Source: Arenicola marina (taxonomy: Eukaryota; Annelida; Polychaeta; Arenicolidae). From it: DNA of 64,000 nucleotides. Below are positions 26,301 through 38,374 of the stretch, piece by piece. The notes beneath the pieces are model-generated. The model was not told the origin of the DNA. It did no database searches and worked only from the letters and a program-made list of their open reading frames with translations. The position numbers and the translations under genes are program-made. Position 1 is the stretch's first letter, and each line of letters begins with the position of its first letter. The stretch is from NCBI GenBank assembly GCA_964019135.1, contig CAXHSH010000416.1, positions 186,001-250,000 on the forward strand, written 5' to 3'.

Positions 26301-29300
26301 CGTGTAATTGTATACATCATAAGGCAACCGTGTACTTTATTATAAGCGTCGCCAGACTTCGTATTTGGGTCCTCCGAGTCCGCTTTCTTTTCAATATTCT
26401 TTCCACAATATGGTACTGACTATTACCAGACGAACAATACCATGTCAATGATTTCACTTCTCATCAATTTTCTTCTCGTAATATTGTGCTAACTAGTATT
26501 AAACAAAGCATACCATTCCAATGATTTCACTTCTGTACTTGCCATTCATGTACTATAAAAAATTTCGCTGACCTATCGTTTTCACGCTCTTATTATAACA
26601 CGCATAGCCGGGTCCTTCACTTAAAAATTTATCGCGGCGGGAACCTTCCCATGACGATACTGCACTTATTACCGCTGAAGTGGATGTATTGATTATGGCG
26701 TCTCTTCACTGCAGAGTAATTCCTTCCACACTGCGTTTAAAGCATACTATGCAGTGTTGTCGAGGTGTTGGCACATTGACAAAATGATTACGCCAATGCC
26801 ATGCAATCGAACTTAAATTTAGCAGTAGGGACATTGTATTGATAACATTTCATAAAAAATGTCAATATGTCAATATGTACTTTTTGTACCAGCTTTTTCG
26901 CGGTACCGAAACGTGTGCGTCAAAGATGACGTCGAAGTTTACCTTACCCGGCGAACTTGTGAAATCGTTCCATTTCCATCTATTTTGCCACTAGGTAATA
27001 TCACTATAAAGTTATCAGTAAGTAACATGAACAGTTAGAAAGCCAATTTGTGTCATTTGGTAAGCGTCACTGATGTCATGTGTGCCAAATATCATCGATG
27101 TGACAGGAATAGTTAACGTCCACCTCGCGTTACGTGGCGTTTCAAAGTTCAAAGGGCCATAACTAGGTCAATATTCAAGCTAGGGAACCCAGATTTGGCA
27201 TGAAGCGAGAAAAAGATGTATAGTTGAACAAAAATCGCGATATAATTGCGCTATAAATCAACGGCGATATTAACCGGCACTCTTTCGGGTTAAGATGGCC
27301 GCCATTCGCTTAATAGCGACGCTACAGAGTCGGGACTGGTTGAAAAAGACGGGCAAACGTCGACTTGGGCTAGGAATCCGCGTTTGCTCTTGGCCTGACA
27401 GGCTTAGTTTTGGCGCTAAAGGGCTCCGTAATCTACCAATGATGAGTCTGAGAACAGGGATTACGGCATGACAAAACATACGTAGAATTTACGTCGGAAT
27501 TTAGACGTATTCACTCGAAATAGCGCCCTCTATCACGGTAAACAGCCCGTGTTGAACAGCAGCCGTTAGATTGTGCTCATCCACCATCCGCATCCTAGGG
27601 GTCCAATTTGGGCTGAATTGCGCTTTTTGCGAGCCCAATTCACCTTTCAGTGGACAATTCGGGTTCGACGCCTTCAGATATCGACTTCCAAATTCATCAC
27701 GAGATGTGGAATGGCCATCTGAATAATCGAAAAAGTACGTTCCAATCTCACTTCCCGTTCCAGGAGTGACGGTAGTAAAGCATGCTTTTACCAATAACAT
27801 TATGTTAATATCGGCTTATACAGTGCGCACATGGTTCAAAGTTGTGCCCGCCGCGCCCAATTGACCATTCATAACGTCTAAAGCGCGTACGTTGCCCGTT
27901 GAAGGCGTTACTCAGCCCAAATAGGCAATTGCAGGCCACTTTTTAGCCCAAATTATTCCTCATTATTCCAATCTGCCCACCTACTTAGGCGACCGCTACC
28001 ATCACTACGACTCCATAAGTAGTTCACCCATGCCGCTGATAGAATTCCTGGGCCACGCAATGACGCCAAAACGACCCTTTTCTTTTCAATTCAAAGTCCA
28101 AACCATGGGACTCAGTATATCCAATAGTTAGGCTACTGAAATGAACCAATAGTCTTAGTTATTAATACGTGAATTAATAATCATCGTATTTCAGTAAAGA
28201 GTCGCCTTCTATTTAGTGCCGCCCTCTAGCGAATATGCCGCAAATCTGAATGTCAGTGGCGGTTTTAAAAGGCCAATGGGAATCCGGCTAAATTCGATCA
28301 TGGGCGGGTAAAGTCGACCATATCGGCGGGTAACTTCGATCACTCGTTTGTTTTTAAAAACAATTCCACATTTTCGGTGTAGTTCTATCAACAAACGTCT
28401 GTTCTCTTAGAGAACTCACGGGGGAGTCCACACCGCAAAAAATGCGAGAGACGGGTTTGGTCTAAGTCCCAAGGATCCACCAGTAACCATTGTCCCTCAA
28501 CCCCCGTCCGTCTACGTTAGCCCTGATGCATAGCCCTCACGACCTAACGGGCCCTAACGGGGGTGTAAGGGCCCCTTCTGCCTATCAGCTTGTTGTCAGA
28601 AGGGTCAAGTTTAGTGGGCTATGTCTGGCTGTGCTATCACATGCACATATGTAGATCAGGCCTACGTCATGTGGCTGATCGATATTGCACGACCAACTGA
28701 TGGAATTTACACCAAGCGCAACATTTTTTTACTCTAAATTCGGTCATCTTACTACCTTAATATCGCATAAAATAGATGTAATTTTAGTACTCTACACTTC
28801 AAACAAGTTCCCTGTCCCGTAAACGTTATGAGATTGTATCACTTCGCAAAGAAAAAGCTGCTGTAGGGAGACCAAAACTACAGCTTATAGGTAGGTATGT
28901 GGGCGTATCTGTGGTGGGGGACGTCCCAGCCAAAAAAGGGAGCGCGCCAAAGTTATAGTTTCGCGGGTGCGGCTGATTAGGCCAATGACATTACAGTACT
29001 GATTCCGCCAACTCTCCCGCGACGTAAGTACATAAAGGTCATGAACAATAATTGTTTCGTCTTCACCATATTACAAATTCTACATGTGACCACGCAGCAG
29101 AGAAAAAAAGGATACATGTGGTCGAAGTTACGCGCTGACCGAAATTACCCGACTTTCCTAGTTCACTTGAAAATGTGTGACGACACGCCTTCGCCTTAAG
29201 TGCTCATTATCTACCAAAATGCATCGGAAAACAGACCTTGCCGTGCTTTACTGACGTGTGCGCTATTTTAACAAAAAACGATAAAACAGTGCATTACTTT

Positions 29301-29741
29301 TAATTATGTTCATAATGAACAGTTCCAGTTAATATTGACACCGCTAACTGTCACGGTGCAATCAGCCGAGTCGAGCTGACCGGAGGCGAGCTGACTGATG
29401 TCAGAACTTGTCCATTTTAAGAGACACAATGGAATGCATAAGTCCATGCTAAGCTCCAAGGGGGACGGGAGTTAGATCAGAAAGTCCAAAATATATAGAA
29501 ATTCAACAGTAATCGATATCATATATTACATTTCTATTACAAATGCATCAAACTCCTCCCCGCTAGCCCGCGACAACAGAGCACACATACGTTACGAAGC
29601 ATCGTGTAATTGTATACAATCGACCTTTATTTCTTAACGTTAACAATACCACGTAAAGCATAACATGTAAACGATCACAACACATGAATGAACACTTGCA
29701 GGCTGTCCAATACTCTCTTACGAAAAAGTAGGTTACAACTG
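26301..29741. other. Gene-poor intergenic DNA
   Basis: I see no supported coding region here. Open frames such as the minus-strand one at 27,501-27,800 have no recognisable domain. A GGGCCATAACT-type motif at about 27,150 resembles dispersed repeat sequence. At 27,880-27,960 there is a segment (TTGAAGGCG, AGCCCAAATAGGCAATTG) related in inverted orientation to the short tandem repeat near 49,450. A small hairpin CCCTTCTG…CAGAAGGG lies at about 28,572-28,607. Confidence 0.5.
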
Positions 29742-31260
29742 GAAAAATACAAACCATAAAAATGACCAAAATACGACTCAAATAACAGATGTAGCAGCAT
29801 TATTGAGGCTCATACTAAATAAACCACCGACAACACGTCATACTAACGGTATAGATAAAATATTTTGTGTCGATTTTAAGGATATACCCTGACGCAAAAA
29901 AGAACAGGCCACGGCCTATGAACTTAATGAAACAAACAAAGTGCCCACTTCCACTTTCCTGAAGCACTTAATTTACGACATTTTTGAAATGGCGCCTCGG
30001 AAAGCAAATAATTAAAGTTAGATTCAAAAGTAGGTATTTCGTAACAAAGATATCCTGTAGACCAAAAGTGAGAACAGTAACTTCACTGGACAGCCTTCTA
30101 TAACGCAACTGCCTTGAATAACCACCCTATCGCGCTTGCTAAATGCACACAAACTGAGACATGTCCCGACCAGCGTACAATACATCATAACTGTCCTTGA
30201 ATAATAACTTCCAGAAATCACATTTTCCCAACACAAAGCAGTTCACCTGCACTAACAAATAATCTATACAAACTGAACACTATCACGTAGTAATAAATGC
30301 GACTACCGTTTAACATCACATGTACACCATAATTGCCCTTCAATAGACACAAACATGTGCCTATTGAACGCCTACATATACACCGCATAAAACTTCCTAA
30401 TCTATACAAGTCTTTAACACGTACGGAATTACCACAGGTCCAGGAGACAATGCTCGTACAGTGAGACGACGCAAATGGGTACAAATATCATATGCCGATG
30501 AAAAAATACAAACCATAAAAATTACCAAAATACGACTCAAATAACAGATGTAGCAGCATTATTGAGGCTCATACTAAATAAACCACCGACAACACGTCAT
30601 ACTAACGGTATAGATAAAATATTTTGTGTCGATTTTAAGGATATACCGTGACGCAAAAAAAAACAGGCCACGACCTATGAACTCAATGAAAAAAACAATG
30701 TGCCCACTTCCACATTCCTGAAGCACTTAATTTACGGCATTTTTGAAATGGCGACTCGGAAAGCAAATAATTAAAGTTAGATTCAAAAGTAGGTATTTCG
30801 TAACAAAAATATCGTGGAGATCAAAAGTGAGAACAGTAAGGTTCACTGGACAGCCTTCTATAACGCAACTGCCTTGAATAACCACCCTATCGCGCTTGCT
30901 AAATGCACACAAACTGAGACATGTCCCGACCAGCGTACAATACATCATAACTTTCCTTGAATAATAACTTCCACCAATCACATTTTCCCAACACAAAGCA
31001 GTTCACCTGCACTAACAAATAATCTATACAAACTGAACACAATCACATAGTAATAAATGCGACTACCGTTTAACATCACATGTACACCATAATTGCCCTT
31101 CAATAGGCACAAACATGTGCCTATGGAATGTCTACATATACACCGCATAAAACTTCCTAATCTATACCAGTCTTTAACACATACCGAATTACTACAGGTC
31201 CAGGAGACAATGGCCTTACAGTAAGACTACGCAAATGGGTACAAATATCATATGCTGATG
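29742..31260. repeat. 759-bp tandem duplication (two copies)
   Basis: Copy 1 (29,742-30,500) and copy 2 (30,501-31,260) are near identical head to tail. The shared blocks are ATACAAACCATAAAAAT, TAGATAAAATATTTTGTG, the GCACTTAATTTACG block and the closing GGGTACAAATATCATATGC. Only scattered substitutions and one-base indels separate them, so the duplication is fairly recent. No gene is evident inside. It lies just downstream of the predicted end of the minus-strand OB-fold-like gene and could include its 3' untranslated region. Confidence 0.9.
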
Positions 31261-31319
31261 GTTGCCGCTTTGGGTTTGTTTGCCATGCAAAGGGACGCCA
31301 CGTCCAGTTCCCACCAACA

Positions 31320-34300
31320 TCACCAATCACTTCCGGCATCATGATCACTACACTGCAACGTAAAAACAACCCATCTTGTATATGCACATACAATCCATGC
31401 AGCAGCCAAACGATCATATATACGGTGATAATGACACATTTCTTTACGGACATACCACACATACCACAGCTATGCCTATCTTTTTGCAACAGTCTGTGTT
31501 ACCTTACACCAAACTAGCACCAATTCCATCCAGTGACATTTCCTTCACCGTCATAATTACAAAGAAACTATAACACTCTTACACTGATGAAAGTGACACA
31601 ATTGTTCCGAAAGACGGTGGCGAACACACTTACCCGAAGTCGCGACCCATGATATCAAATACCATCACAGCACATCCTCCGGTCCGTCCTCAGCAACCTG
31701 TGAATTTATATTTTCTCGTGAAAAAAAGATCCCTTGTACGCCTTACTTAACATATATGCCTTCCAGTAAAGTACTACACAATGTCACAAAATTATCGTAT
31801 GCGATCCTAAATTCTGATGCTGCTAATTACCTACAAAAACACAACTTCCCATACTTTATCCCATTGATTCCGCTTTATGGATAGTTCTCGTCCTACCAAT
31901 GTGCTAGTAATGCAACATGCATTTGACTAACATCGAAACAGCTATCAAACACTCCATCTCACCTCACTCATGGCACATAACCGGTTCCCCTCGTACTCCA
32001 TGACAATATTGTAGAGCGGCAACAGTGAGGGGATTTCGTCCATGTTGCCGAACGGGGCCAAAAGCCTTCTGCTAGCCACCATCTCCTTTTCTTTGCCGGC
32101 TTCATCTATTAGGACAGCTACATCGTCACTCTTCATCACGGGCATCACGCCAAGCACCGTCGCAACAGCGTGTCCTCGTTCCGCTTTAAGCACCTATAAC
32201 AGGTACACATTTGTTATCCAGACTATGGCATATGCAAGTAGGACAATAACATTAGGAACGAGACAATCCCATGCTACTTACTTAGGTATACTTATCAATG
32301 CAAATGTATACATAAACCGTACAATGCCTCACGTCTTCAACTCCCGCAATTCCATTAATAAAAACCATTTCGCCAACACGCCGAACACATTAACATATTT
32401 AACAGTCCTAACTACCACATTAAGACTTACTTTTTGCTCAAACAGTCTCAAATGAATTCACTGACTTCAATGGCCATCAGACATATCTCTCAACCAAGTG
32501 CAATTCGTCCTTATAAACTTACGTTAATAACTGACCCTTCGGTCGACACTGTCGACTTGATGGGCATTGCATTCACTTGCAATATGGAGACGATGGCATT
32601 TACCGCCCTGCTTGCCAAGCCCTTGCCTTGTTCATGGATAGCCTCCGGTAGCTTCTGAGAACTGCACCTACATCACAATTACCAGTGAAATCATTAAATA
32701 CCTACAGCAGCTATGTATTTCGTTACATATCACACATCAAAATATCCATCAGCAGAAATAACAAAATGTAGTTCCACTTTGAACAAAACTTGAAAAAAAT
32801 AACCAGCATTCAAGAACTTATATAAACAGACCATTGAACCATCCGTGGATTTTATCACACCTTGTCAGTGGCAATTACGCACGAAAATACCAATTAATTC
32901 CCTTTACTCATAAACTGAAAGTAAATTTATGCAACTCATAGACCACCATTTCCTTGTCTCATGGATACAAAAGCTTCATGCATACATGCACAATGCTGTC
33001 AGCTATTGTTTCCCTCCTCATATTTTCAATATTAAAATCTCTGCCACATGTAACACACGGTAATTACGGCACATTCACCAGAATACAGCTAGGGAGACCA
33101 TATCATTTTGTTCAGTCCTTCTCTCGGGCCTTTAATAGTCTATTCATATGAATAACACAGTGACCATCCCATACCATTACTCTACCCATTTACACGTAAT
33201 CATCACACTTGCTGCTCCCACCATATTACAATCATTCAATATGTTATGCAAAAGGGGGTATTTTTTCCAATGACACAGTTCATGATTTACTATTTCACTT
33301 TTCCCATACATTCCGTACCATAGCACATGGGATCACAGCTTTTCATGTCAATCCTCACCCCCTGAGGTTCCTTTCCTGCCTGACGGTACCTCGGCACCCA
33401 TAGGTCTCTATGGACTCTCCAACCCCCCACCCCCAGTACTCAAACCATTTTTAACTGTCAAGGTGACACGTCTTTTCAGTCTATCACTAGTTAATTGTAC
33501 AATACGTCATATACAGACTTTGTCACCCCCTCTCCACCCCCACACACCACGGTGTATGGTCATAATGGCCAGACAGCAAAACGGCACAAGGGCTTAAGGG
33601 GGTTGGGGGGGAAGGGGCATAGGGTGTTGTGGGCAGGGCGTGGTGGGAGGGGGGGGGGGGCGGTGGGTCGAGCCGCGAGCAAGCGGATTAGTCTGCGCCT
33701 CGACGAATGCGCGGCAGCCGGGTGGGGGAGGGGCTGACGTATCGGCTTCCTGCCTCATGGGTATAATTAACTAAACATATACCCATTTGTTCCTCACAGA
33801 ACACACAATTTTAATACTAATATAGGCGGGGGGGAGGGGGGGGGGTGGTATTGGGCAGAGGGGATTAGGGATTAAGCGGACGGTGAAGGGCGAACCGATC
33901 AAACGGTTGTTGTTTTGTTCAGGCCAATTAGCGATAGGGGAGAGCAGGGCCTCGGAGCACGTACAAATTGATGATAATAAACGACTGGCCCCGTCCTATC
34001 AAAGGCTATCAAATGGGTAATCAAAGGTACATCTTCCGCCCGCCTATTTACCTTTGCAAAACGCAAATAAAGCGTCAAAACAAACATGACCTTTTCCCAT
34101 GACCCACTTTAAACTGGTTGACGGAAATAACATGCTGCGCTTTCTGCGAGAGGCAGGTGCATACAGGGCAGGGGCGGATCCAAGGGGGAAGGGGGTTAGG
34201 GAGACCCCCCCCCCTTGGGAACCTGAACATACACTGCTAAAGTCGGCTTCTCCGAGCAACGCCCCCCCCCCTGTCGCATTTTTCACAGAGGACCCCCCTC

Positions 34301-34932
34301 CCCCGGGCGCAAGTTTTCAATGATCACCCCCCCCCCCCCCACTTGGCAAATTCCTAGATCCGTCCCTGCAGGGGTTTCCATACACAAACCCTACACCCCC
34401 TTCCCCTCCACACTTCCACTGTCAAGTCACAGGAGCCCCTGTGTTCAAATCATCCAGCGGTTAAAACAGACTGCGATCCAAGTGGACCCACGAACTAAAC
34501 CTACCTGACCCGTCATGGAAACGTATGATGTTCAGGAAATTTACAGGTCTAACAGATTTTTTACACTTCGCTACAGACCATAGCCATGCCGAAGCTGTCC
34601 AACGTTTACAAGTTATAATTGTTCTTACAAGTACAAGTCAGTGCCACTTACCTGTACACTTTTGTCGTCTTCAGTATGGATATGGTGGAATTTTTGTGCA
34701 AAAAGTCCATGACCATGACGGTCTGTCCAACCGCCATAGTCTCTCCCAATGACGCGTTGTACAGAATGGCTCTTTTCGCGCATGTCTCATCGCCGACTGC
34801 CATTCTGAGACAATTCGATGCGGAATCCAGGGTCGTCCACCCTTGACTGGAGTGTTCACACACGGTTAGCCGAATTGGTCCATGTATCTCATTTTGTGAC
34901 TCGTTTAGCGCAGCCAATGTGATTAGTGCCAT
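31320..34932 (-). CDS. Spliced small protein with OB-fold-like character
   Basis: Three coding exons join with matching phases and good GT-AG borders: 34,932-34,652 (donor ACAG/GTAAGT), 32,661-32,523 (acceptor GTGCAG, donor AAC/GTAAGT) and 32,193-31,963 (acceptor TATAG, donor GAG/GTGAGA). A possible last exon at 31,352-31,320 would add ten residues and a stop but is weaker. The product is about 220 residues. It starts MALITLAALNESQ, then IRLTVCE, KRAILYN, VGQTVMVMDFLHKN, ISILKTTKVY and, after the first intron, SQKLPEAIHE. Alternating beta-type segments with a mid-protein Gly and a hydrophobic-Lys-Val-Tyr strand look like an OB fold of the RPA/single-strand-binding kind. That is my inference; I recognise no named family. 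An upstream in-frame ATG at 35,079 is an alternative start. The first intron carries a MITE at 34,169-34,368. Confidence 0.6.
32662..34168. other. Intron of the OB-fold-like gene, with G- and C-rich tracts
   Basis: No coding signal was seen in this part of the first intron. The stretch 33,590-33,860 is unusually G-rich (runs of up to 12 G at 33,649-33,660 and again near 33,833-33,845), with several GGGG groups close enough to form G-quadruplexes on the plus strand. Confidence 0.5.
34169..34368. mobile_element. MITE of about 200 bp with CAGGGGCGGATCCA termini
   Basis: The left end CAGGGGCGGATCCA pairs with the right end TAGATCCGTCCCTG as imperfect terminal inverted repeats of 14 bp. The element is flanked on both sides by CAGGG, which may be a short target-site duplication or chance overlap with the terminus. 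The interior consists of C-rich runs and has no coding capacity. CAGGG termini are common in hAT- and related non-autonomous elements; the superfamily here is not decided. Confidence 0.6.
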
Positions 34933-35164
34933 GATAACAGGCGGGATCCTCAGAGTAAAAAAAATCCGTCTACTGTCTTCTGAAATTAACTGAACTGAGC
35001 CAGAGATCGGCTGAGCCAGAGAGGCTTGGCGCAAGTGCCCCCAGGCAAGCCCGCTTTCTAGGGGCACAACAGCGTCCATGCAAAGTTGTTTTTGACGCCA
35101 GTCGGTAAACGACTGTAGCTTTTATCATTCGTAGTAATAAGCGAATAAAATAACAGTATGACAT

Positions 35165-36568
35165 TATTTTGTTTTATACGTTAAACAGTAGCAGGCAGAA
35201 GGTAGACATTGGGCAGAAATAATATAGATAATTATATTGACATCAATTGAGACCGGGAGCTACTGAATAACGGGACATAAATGTTAAAAATATTTAAACA
35301 CTTTCTGTGCAATTATTGTGCATCCAGTACAGAATACCAAAATTGCGGCTAAAACTAGTAAAACACAGTAAAACTAAGGCCCAAGGTCATAGATTGATTC
35401 AGTAAAACAAAAAAAAGTTTGGTTGAGTATGGGGGCTGTTTCCCGTCCGTTGTTCGTCATTTAACGTAGTACTACTACCTTGAGTGGATAAAATCTGCCT
35501 GACTTCCTGGTTGGTTCTATAGAATTGACGTGTAGTCCGCTTAACTATCCTGTATAATTGGATACTGCTGTGACTGATGTTAAGAGCAGCGTGTTATCAG
35601 TGGTTTTAGGCATGGTTCCCCGGGCAGAGTTCGTTCTCTTGCTACTGATGGGAAGTTGTGGGCGCGAGACAGTACGGGATTTGTTTGCTTTGATGACGGT
35701 TCGGGCGATAATGCGTTGGGAAAAATATTACCGTTGGCACCAAGCCAGATAGCCCGCCGCACCCGAAAGCGATATTATGCGCGGGATAAGGTGATAATTG
35801 ACGGGGAACGGACAAAACCCCCGGTGGACATAACCCCCGGTCGCGAAAACTCAGTAGGACAAAACCCCCGGTGGACATAACCCCCGGTGCCGATATTTAG
35901 CCGTGATTCTGCAACGCCTGGAGATTAAATTCAAGTATTTCTGTGTTGTATATGATAATATGTGTTGTATCTGATTAAATATGCTTGGGTTCAAACTTTG
36001 TAACCATTAATTACCTGTGAAAGAAGGCGCTGCTGTTGTCGTTAAGTTTAAAGTGAGCGACTGACAATTAACGCCCTTTTTGCGGAGAGTCATATGCTAA
36101 CGGAGCGGGGAACTAAGTTGCATTCCCAGGTACTGGCATGCGCCAAAAACAAATATAGTGGACGGTTAGTCCGGAAAAGTCGTGTGCCCCAACATTTCTT
36201 CGCGAAAATATAAACGAAAAGACCAGTGTTAACACACTTTATTGATGTCAGAACAAGGTATATAGAATACGTAAACACTATGATTGTAAGCGCACACATT
36301 TCTGATAAAAACTACAGTCGATTCCCGACTGGCGTCTAAAGAATTTAGCATGTACACAGTTGTGCCCCTAGTTACTAATACCATCTCTCGTTTTGTTTGA
36401 GCAACCTGTTCTACTACCTCTTCGAAAAACAACTACCTTCGTGTTGGCTAAATTTATGTTATGGTTAATAATATTCTAACAAAGAAATGCAAAAAGCAAA
36501 TAGCAAGGGGCTTAATAAGCAACCCTGACACGTACCAACTGTATATGCTCTCTACGATCAACTTACCA
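35165..36568. other. Gene-free stretch with short GGACAAAACCCCCGG repeats
   Basis: I see no gene here. At 35,808-35,889 the motif pair GGACAAAACCCCCGGT / GGACATAACCCCCGGT occurs twice with a 49-bp period. Such ACCGGGGGTTNTGTCC motifs look like the end of a dispersed non-autonomous element. The rest is AT-rich unique sequence. Confidence 0.45.
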
Positions 36569-37320
36569 CCAGAATCAGAATCGTTTTATTGGGTCAAGCA
36601 AACATAACAAAACAAACAGAAAAAGAAAAACACACACAACAATTAGATAGGGTTGCCTGACCGAGGAGACTCACATTAAGACTGCCAGGCAGTCGCTAGC
36701 ATGTGAGCCACCTAAAAAAACACACACAAAAAACAAAAAAACGTAACGCCAGTTACACAAGCCAGTTACGTTACGCTAAAAATGACACTGATTCTAACAT
36801 ATTGTTTCTGAGTTCATATGCACTATATAATTTATTTACAACAGCAAATATGGTATTTCGAATATCTACAACACAGACGATCCAAAGTAAAAGTTTCAGA
36901 AAGCTAAATACCTATTCCGTGCGTGCGTGACAGACATAACAATATGAGGCTTCACAACATTCCTTATAACCGATTAATAAATGGTCCTTAATATGAGACG
37001 CATAACTTTTCAGCGAATGTGTGGTTGCTTTGCTAATGATATGCGGAGGGGTGTTGTTTAGGTGATGGATGAGACTATGTCTTAAGGTAAGTTGACAGAA
37101 TTTGTGTTTGGTAGTCGGGATATGAAATGTGTGGTTTTGTCTTGTGTTATAACTATGTAAGTCATTTATCTTGAGGAATGTCATGTGTTCGAGAAAGTAA
37201 GCTGGTAGGTTATTATTTATGAATTGGTGGTAAAATTTAAGTTGTTGTAATGTATGTATATCTTTTAGTTTCAAGATTTTGAGATATTTGAATAGCGGGT
37301 CCGTGTGTGCAATATACTGA
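36569..37320 (-). mobile_element. 3' fragment of an L2/CR1-like LINE
   Basis: Minus-strand coding from about 37,318 to 36,912 reads HTDPLFKYLKILKLKD, then LQQLKFYHQFINNNLP, then LHSYNTRQNHTFH. This is the typical C-terminal tail of the reverse-transcriptase ORF of L2/CR1/Rex-like non-LTR elements, which follows the RT domain. The frame closes with a stop at 36,912. The 3' untranslated part continues to about 36,569 and ends in AATAAAACGATTCTGATTCTG-type sequence (two ATTCTG units), a short tandem tail as found on L2-type elements. RT and endonuclease domains are absent, so this is a 5'-truncated dead copy of the kind produced by incomplete reverse transcription. Confidence 0.8.
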
Positions 37321-37436
37321 TGATCTGTGCGGCGTCACAGGTTGACGTCGTTGGTGTTGATATGGCCTCGTCAGTGTTACGATCTGAAAGGAGAAGGTGC
37401 AGCCCGGAATAAATATAGTACGTATATAATCACGTT

Positions 37437-37848
37437 CCAACAAACATGACGGTAACGGGCCAGTACTGGCAGCGGTCCGGCTTATTACGGAGATGCTGGC
37501 ATCATGGCCGGTCAGTAACGGTTGCTGCTTATGGTTGAAATAAAGAATGAAATGTTCTTTTTTGCCGTTTATATTACCGTAACAAGACGATGTAGAATAG
37601 CCCTAATCCGAGCTACGTGCATATACTGCTGGCGAGCCGCAATCGGGCCAGCGTCGATCACTTGTCGGCTCAGTACCGGCCCGTTACCAATCCATACCAG
37701 CGTGCCACCATCGGCCAATTTCTGCGCCGCTGTGCACGGTGTTACCAGGTTACCTGCCCCAAACCGGGTGCCAGCATTGGGCCGGCACCAGCAGTATCGG
37801 ACAGCCTGCATCGGGCCAGTACTGGTCCGATTGCGTCATGTTTGTTGG
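37437..37848. mobile_element. 412-bp MITE with CCAACAAACATGACG termini
   Basis: The left end (CCAACAAACATGACG, then GGGCCAGTACTGG within the first 35 bp) and the right end (GGCCAGTACTGG, then GCGTCATGTTTGTTGG) are inverted repeats of about 35 bp. The GC-rich interior is built of GCCAGT/GGCCCG-type motifs and has no coding capacity. It sits beside the truncated LINE and just downstream of the stop codon of the Ulp1-PHD gene, so it may lie in that gene's 3' untranslated region. No clear target-site duplication was seen. Confidence 0.75.
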
Positions 37849-37912
37849 GGTATTATGTTGATTATCGTGTTATTTGCTGAAGTATATAAGCTATATATTC
37901 GGGACGCTAGTT

Positions 37913-38374
37913 TTATATATCTGGGTAGACATTGGTTTGTTGGGGACCCTTTTTGATGGTAGCAGTTTCATATGAACCTAAATTCGGTACATTCGGCAAA
38001 AAATACCTTTTACACACTGGGCAGACAAACAAGGTGCTGCTCTTCTTGGCCGGTACGCAACACGATTGGTGGACCCAGTATGTGACGCACGCATCACATC
38101 CGATCTGAAAATGTACAAGTACTTTTAAACAGCGTTGCCATTTATCTGGTGCGTGGGCTTGGTCTCTCAATGGGAATGTCTCCCACTCCAAGCATAAGAT
38201 ATTTGGGGGTTTTTCCGAACAGTTTTCAGGAGGTGAAAAAGTGTTCCTTATAGAATTACCGCCTTCCAGATTTGCGACACAGGGTAAATATACTAACCCA
38301 TTTAACCTTTCTGGACTTGCACCCGCGCGGAATTTGTCTTGCACAACGCCGGCAAAGTCTTTCAATGCAACTAT
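37913..38374 (-). CDS. Ulp1-PHD gene, exons 14-15: C-terminal PHD finger
   Basis: Exon 38,374-38,298 supplies IERLCRRCARQIPRG and ends KVKW at a good donor (TGG/GTTAGT). Exon 38,104-37,913 starts IGCDACVTYWVHQSCC and continues TLFVCPVCKRYF to the stop. Joined, they give Cys-x2-Cys, a Trp before Cys-Asp-x-Cys, Trp-x-His-x2-Cys and a closing Cys-x2-Cys, that is, a C4HC3 PHD finger. PHD fingers read histone H3 tails, so this part probably tethers the protease to chromatin; this is inference from the family. The exon 38,691-38,595 before it supplies a helical linker, LAEAYMSKRTVLHG. Confidence 0.8.
   Translation of the reverse strand: MVALKDFAGVVQDKFRAGASPERLNGLVYLPCVANLEGGNSIRNTFSPPENCSEKPPNILCLEWETFPLRDQAHAPDKWQRCLKVLVHFQIGCDACVTYWVHQSCCVPAKKSSTLFVCPVCKRYFLPNVPNLGSYETATIKKGPQQTNVYPDI

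Noticed and set aside
27290-27306. YY1-type AAGATGGCCGCC motif as a promoter
   Set aside because: A single motif match, no exon or other promoter feature next to it.
27501-27800. 99-codon minus-strand frame
   Set aside because: No domain, no splice context, and it overlaps repeat-like GCCCAATT sequence.
37569-37956. Frames of 80-144 codons over the MITE
   Set aside because: They lie across a terminal-inverted-repeat element on both strands and show no domain.
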